A DNA stretch of 64,000 bases from JBCBTD01 sp039818825 (GTDB taxonomy: Bacteria; Pseudomonadota; Alphaproteobacteria; Geminicoccales; Geminicoccaceae): contig JBCBTD010000003.1 in the NCBI GenBank assembly GCA_039818825.1, positions 85,206 through 149,205 of the forward strand. Reading direction: 5' to 3'. A program made the position numbers and the translations under genes. Each line of letters opens with the position of its first letter. Positions within the stretch are counted from its first letter, which is position 1. Below the pieces are notes generated by a model. The model saw nothing but the letters and a program-made list of their open reading frames with translations, was not told the DNA's origin and did no database searches. Positions 63,099 through 64,000 of this stretch are shown one piece after another.

Positions 63099-64000
63099 CA
63101 GGCGGCCGCCACGGCGTGCGGCTCGACCAGCAAGCCGTCGATCACGTCGATCCCGTGTCTCATTGCGAAGCGCCCGCGCACGGCGTCCTCGCCAGCGCCA
63201 GCAAGCGCCATGCGCCGGCCGGGGTCGACGATCAGCGCCGCGAGCGCGGCGGCGAGGACATCCGGGTCGTCGGGCGGCACCAACGCGCCGGTCCGGCCGT
63301 CCTCGATCAGCTCGGGTATCGCCGAAACGCCGGTCGCCAACACGGCAAGACGCTGGCTGAGCGCTTCCATCAGCACGTTGGGTAGGCCGTCGCGGTCACC
63401 GTCTCCGGCGATCCGGCTCGGCAGAACGAACAGATCGGCCGCCCGGTAGGCCGCGAGCACCGACGGCGCGGTCTGCGCGCCGTGCCAGCAGATCCGGTCC
63501 GCGAGGCCCAGGCGGCTGGCGCGGGCGCGCAGCCGAGCGACCTCGGGCCCACCGCCGATGTGGTGGAACCGCCAGAAAAGCCGGGCGGGCAGCCTGGCGA
63601 GGGCGTCGAGCAGGACGTCCAAGCCCTTCTTCGGAACGGCTCGTGCCACCGTGAGCAAGGACACGGCCGCACCGGGCGACCGACCGTCGTTCGGCGGACG
63701 CGGCGGTGCCGACGGGAAGCGCTCGAGGTCCAGACCGTGGTAGGCGAGACGAACCTTGCCGGGCGCGTCGAGGAGCCCGTTCAAGTGCTCGGCGTTGGCG
63801 CGCGTGCAGGTCACGGTCCACGCGGCGTCCAGGAGCTTTTCCCGCTTCTCCCACGCCGGCAACGTCCAGATGTCCTTGGCGTGGGCCGAGACCGAGAACC
63901 TCGCGCCGACCAGCCGCGCGGCATAGCGGGCCACCGACGTTGGCGTGTGCAGAAAGTGGGCATGGACGTGGTCGGCCGGGCGCAAGACCTCGGTCGCCAG
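63098..64000 (-). CDS. GT4-family glycosyltransferase, 5' end outside window
   Basis: Second GT4 enzyme, only the C-terminal 300 or so residues visible. VHAHFLHTPTSVARYAARLVGARFSVSAHAKDIW is the conserved N-domain helix and strand, VARAVPKKGLDVLLDAL starts the donor domain, and GLPNVLMEALSQRLAVLATGVSAIPE is the GT4 signature (E of EX7E in the MEALSQ segment). The reading frame continues in frame to base 64000, so the start lies beyond the window. First visible gene of the coupled operon. Confidence 0.85.
   Translation of the reverse strand: MATEVLRPADHVHAHFLHTPTSVARYAARLVGARFSVSAHAKDIWTLPAWEKREKLLDAAWTVTCTRANAEHLNGLLDAPGKVRLAYHGLDLERFPSAPPRPPNDGRSPGAAVSLLTVARAVPKKGLDVLLDALARLPARLFWRFHHIGGGPEVARLRARASRLGLADRICWHGAQTAPSVLAAYRAADLFVLPSRIAGDGDRDGLPNVLMEALSQRLAVLATGVSAIPELIEDGRTGALVPPDDPDVLAAALAALIVDPGRRMALAGAGEDAVRGRFAMRHGIDVIDGLLVEPHAVAAA

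Noticed and set aside
61833..63449. 538-codon plus-strand open frame across the glycosyltransferase genes
   Set aside because: Low-complexity Arg/Gln/His-rich translation opposite two genes with intact GT and phosphatase motifs.

Overview
The window is high-GC chromosomal DNA from an alphaproteobacterium, probably of the Rhodospirillales/Geminicoccales type. The basis is gene order and gene families: lptF-lptG-lptD-surA-rsmA beside gmk, then mltG-fabF-acpP-fabG-fabD divergent from rpsF-rpsR-rplI, a PhaR repressor, an LdtR-like MarR protein and an Asp-rich (non-zinc type) HemB. Taxonomy below class level is inference. I see no tRNA, rRNA, insertion sequence, integrase, prophage or CRISPR array. 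Nearly all sequence is coding.

Layout. 1-2.4 kb: end of a PhoD-like phosphatase, a decayed HD-hydrolase gene and a PA0069-type radical SAM protein. 2.5-6.8 kb: a TroABCD/ZnuABC-like Mn/Zn importer behind a perfect inverted repeat; both permeases carry a winged-helix-like C-terminal domain. 6.8-8.8 kb: holC and pepA. 8.9-15.4 kb: LPS transport and outer-membrane assembly (lptF, lptG, lptD, surA) and rsmA, coupled by start/stop overlaps. 15.5-19 kb: an unusual TrxR-like flavoprotein, an alpha/beta hydrolase, gmk and an SDR. 19-25 kb: mltG, the fatty-acid synthesis genes and a ribosomal-protein operon. 25-32 kb: PhaR, an LdtR-like regulator, a valine-degradation operon (isobutyryl-CoA dehydrogenase, HIBCH, MmsB), hemB, a PHB-depolymerase-like esterase and a ribbon-helix-helix regulator with a striking repeat operator. 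32.6-38.3 kb: a lone motB, a DUF374 acyltransferase, Cfa-like synthase, a hotdog thioesterase, a META-domain lipo/periplasmic protein and AMP nucleosidase. 38.4-44.4 kb: Uup, MarC, a ChaA-like antiporter, a haloalkane-dehalogenase-like protein and glutaryl-CoA dehydrogenase.

44.5-52.9 kb is a sugar/inositol region: a Gfo/Idh/MocA dehydrogenase, a divergent RpiR regulator, a FrcABC-like ABC importer, and iolC (fused kinase-DUF2090) and iolG. A GGAA-N6-TTCC-like motif occurs in both divergent promoter regions and ties the regulator to the importer and to iolC. The rest of the inositol pathway (iolB, iolD, iolE) is absent here. Two tandem 30-bp hairpin units with covarying stems and a third hairpin separate the binding-protein gene from its permease.

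53-64 kb: an orphan ZnuC with a His-rich tail, a cytochrome c'-like protein, a 1-Cys peroxiredoxin, then a tightly coupled leftward operon that starts outside the window: two GT4 glycosyltransferases, a histidine phosphatase, a MurG-like glycosyltransferase, a small polysaccharide-deacetylase-like protein, a fused DppD-DppF-type ATPase, a family-5 solute-binding protein and a ceramidase-family membrane protein. It contains no permease genes in the window. This combination of glycan/glycolipid enzymes with half of a peptide-type transporter is the best candidate for an uncharacterised system.
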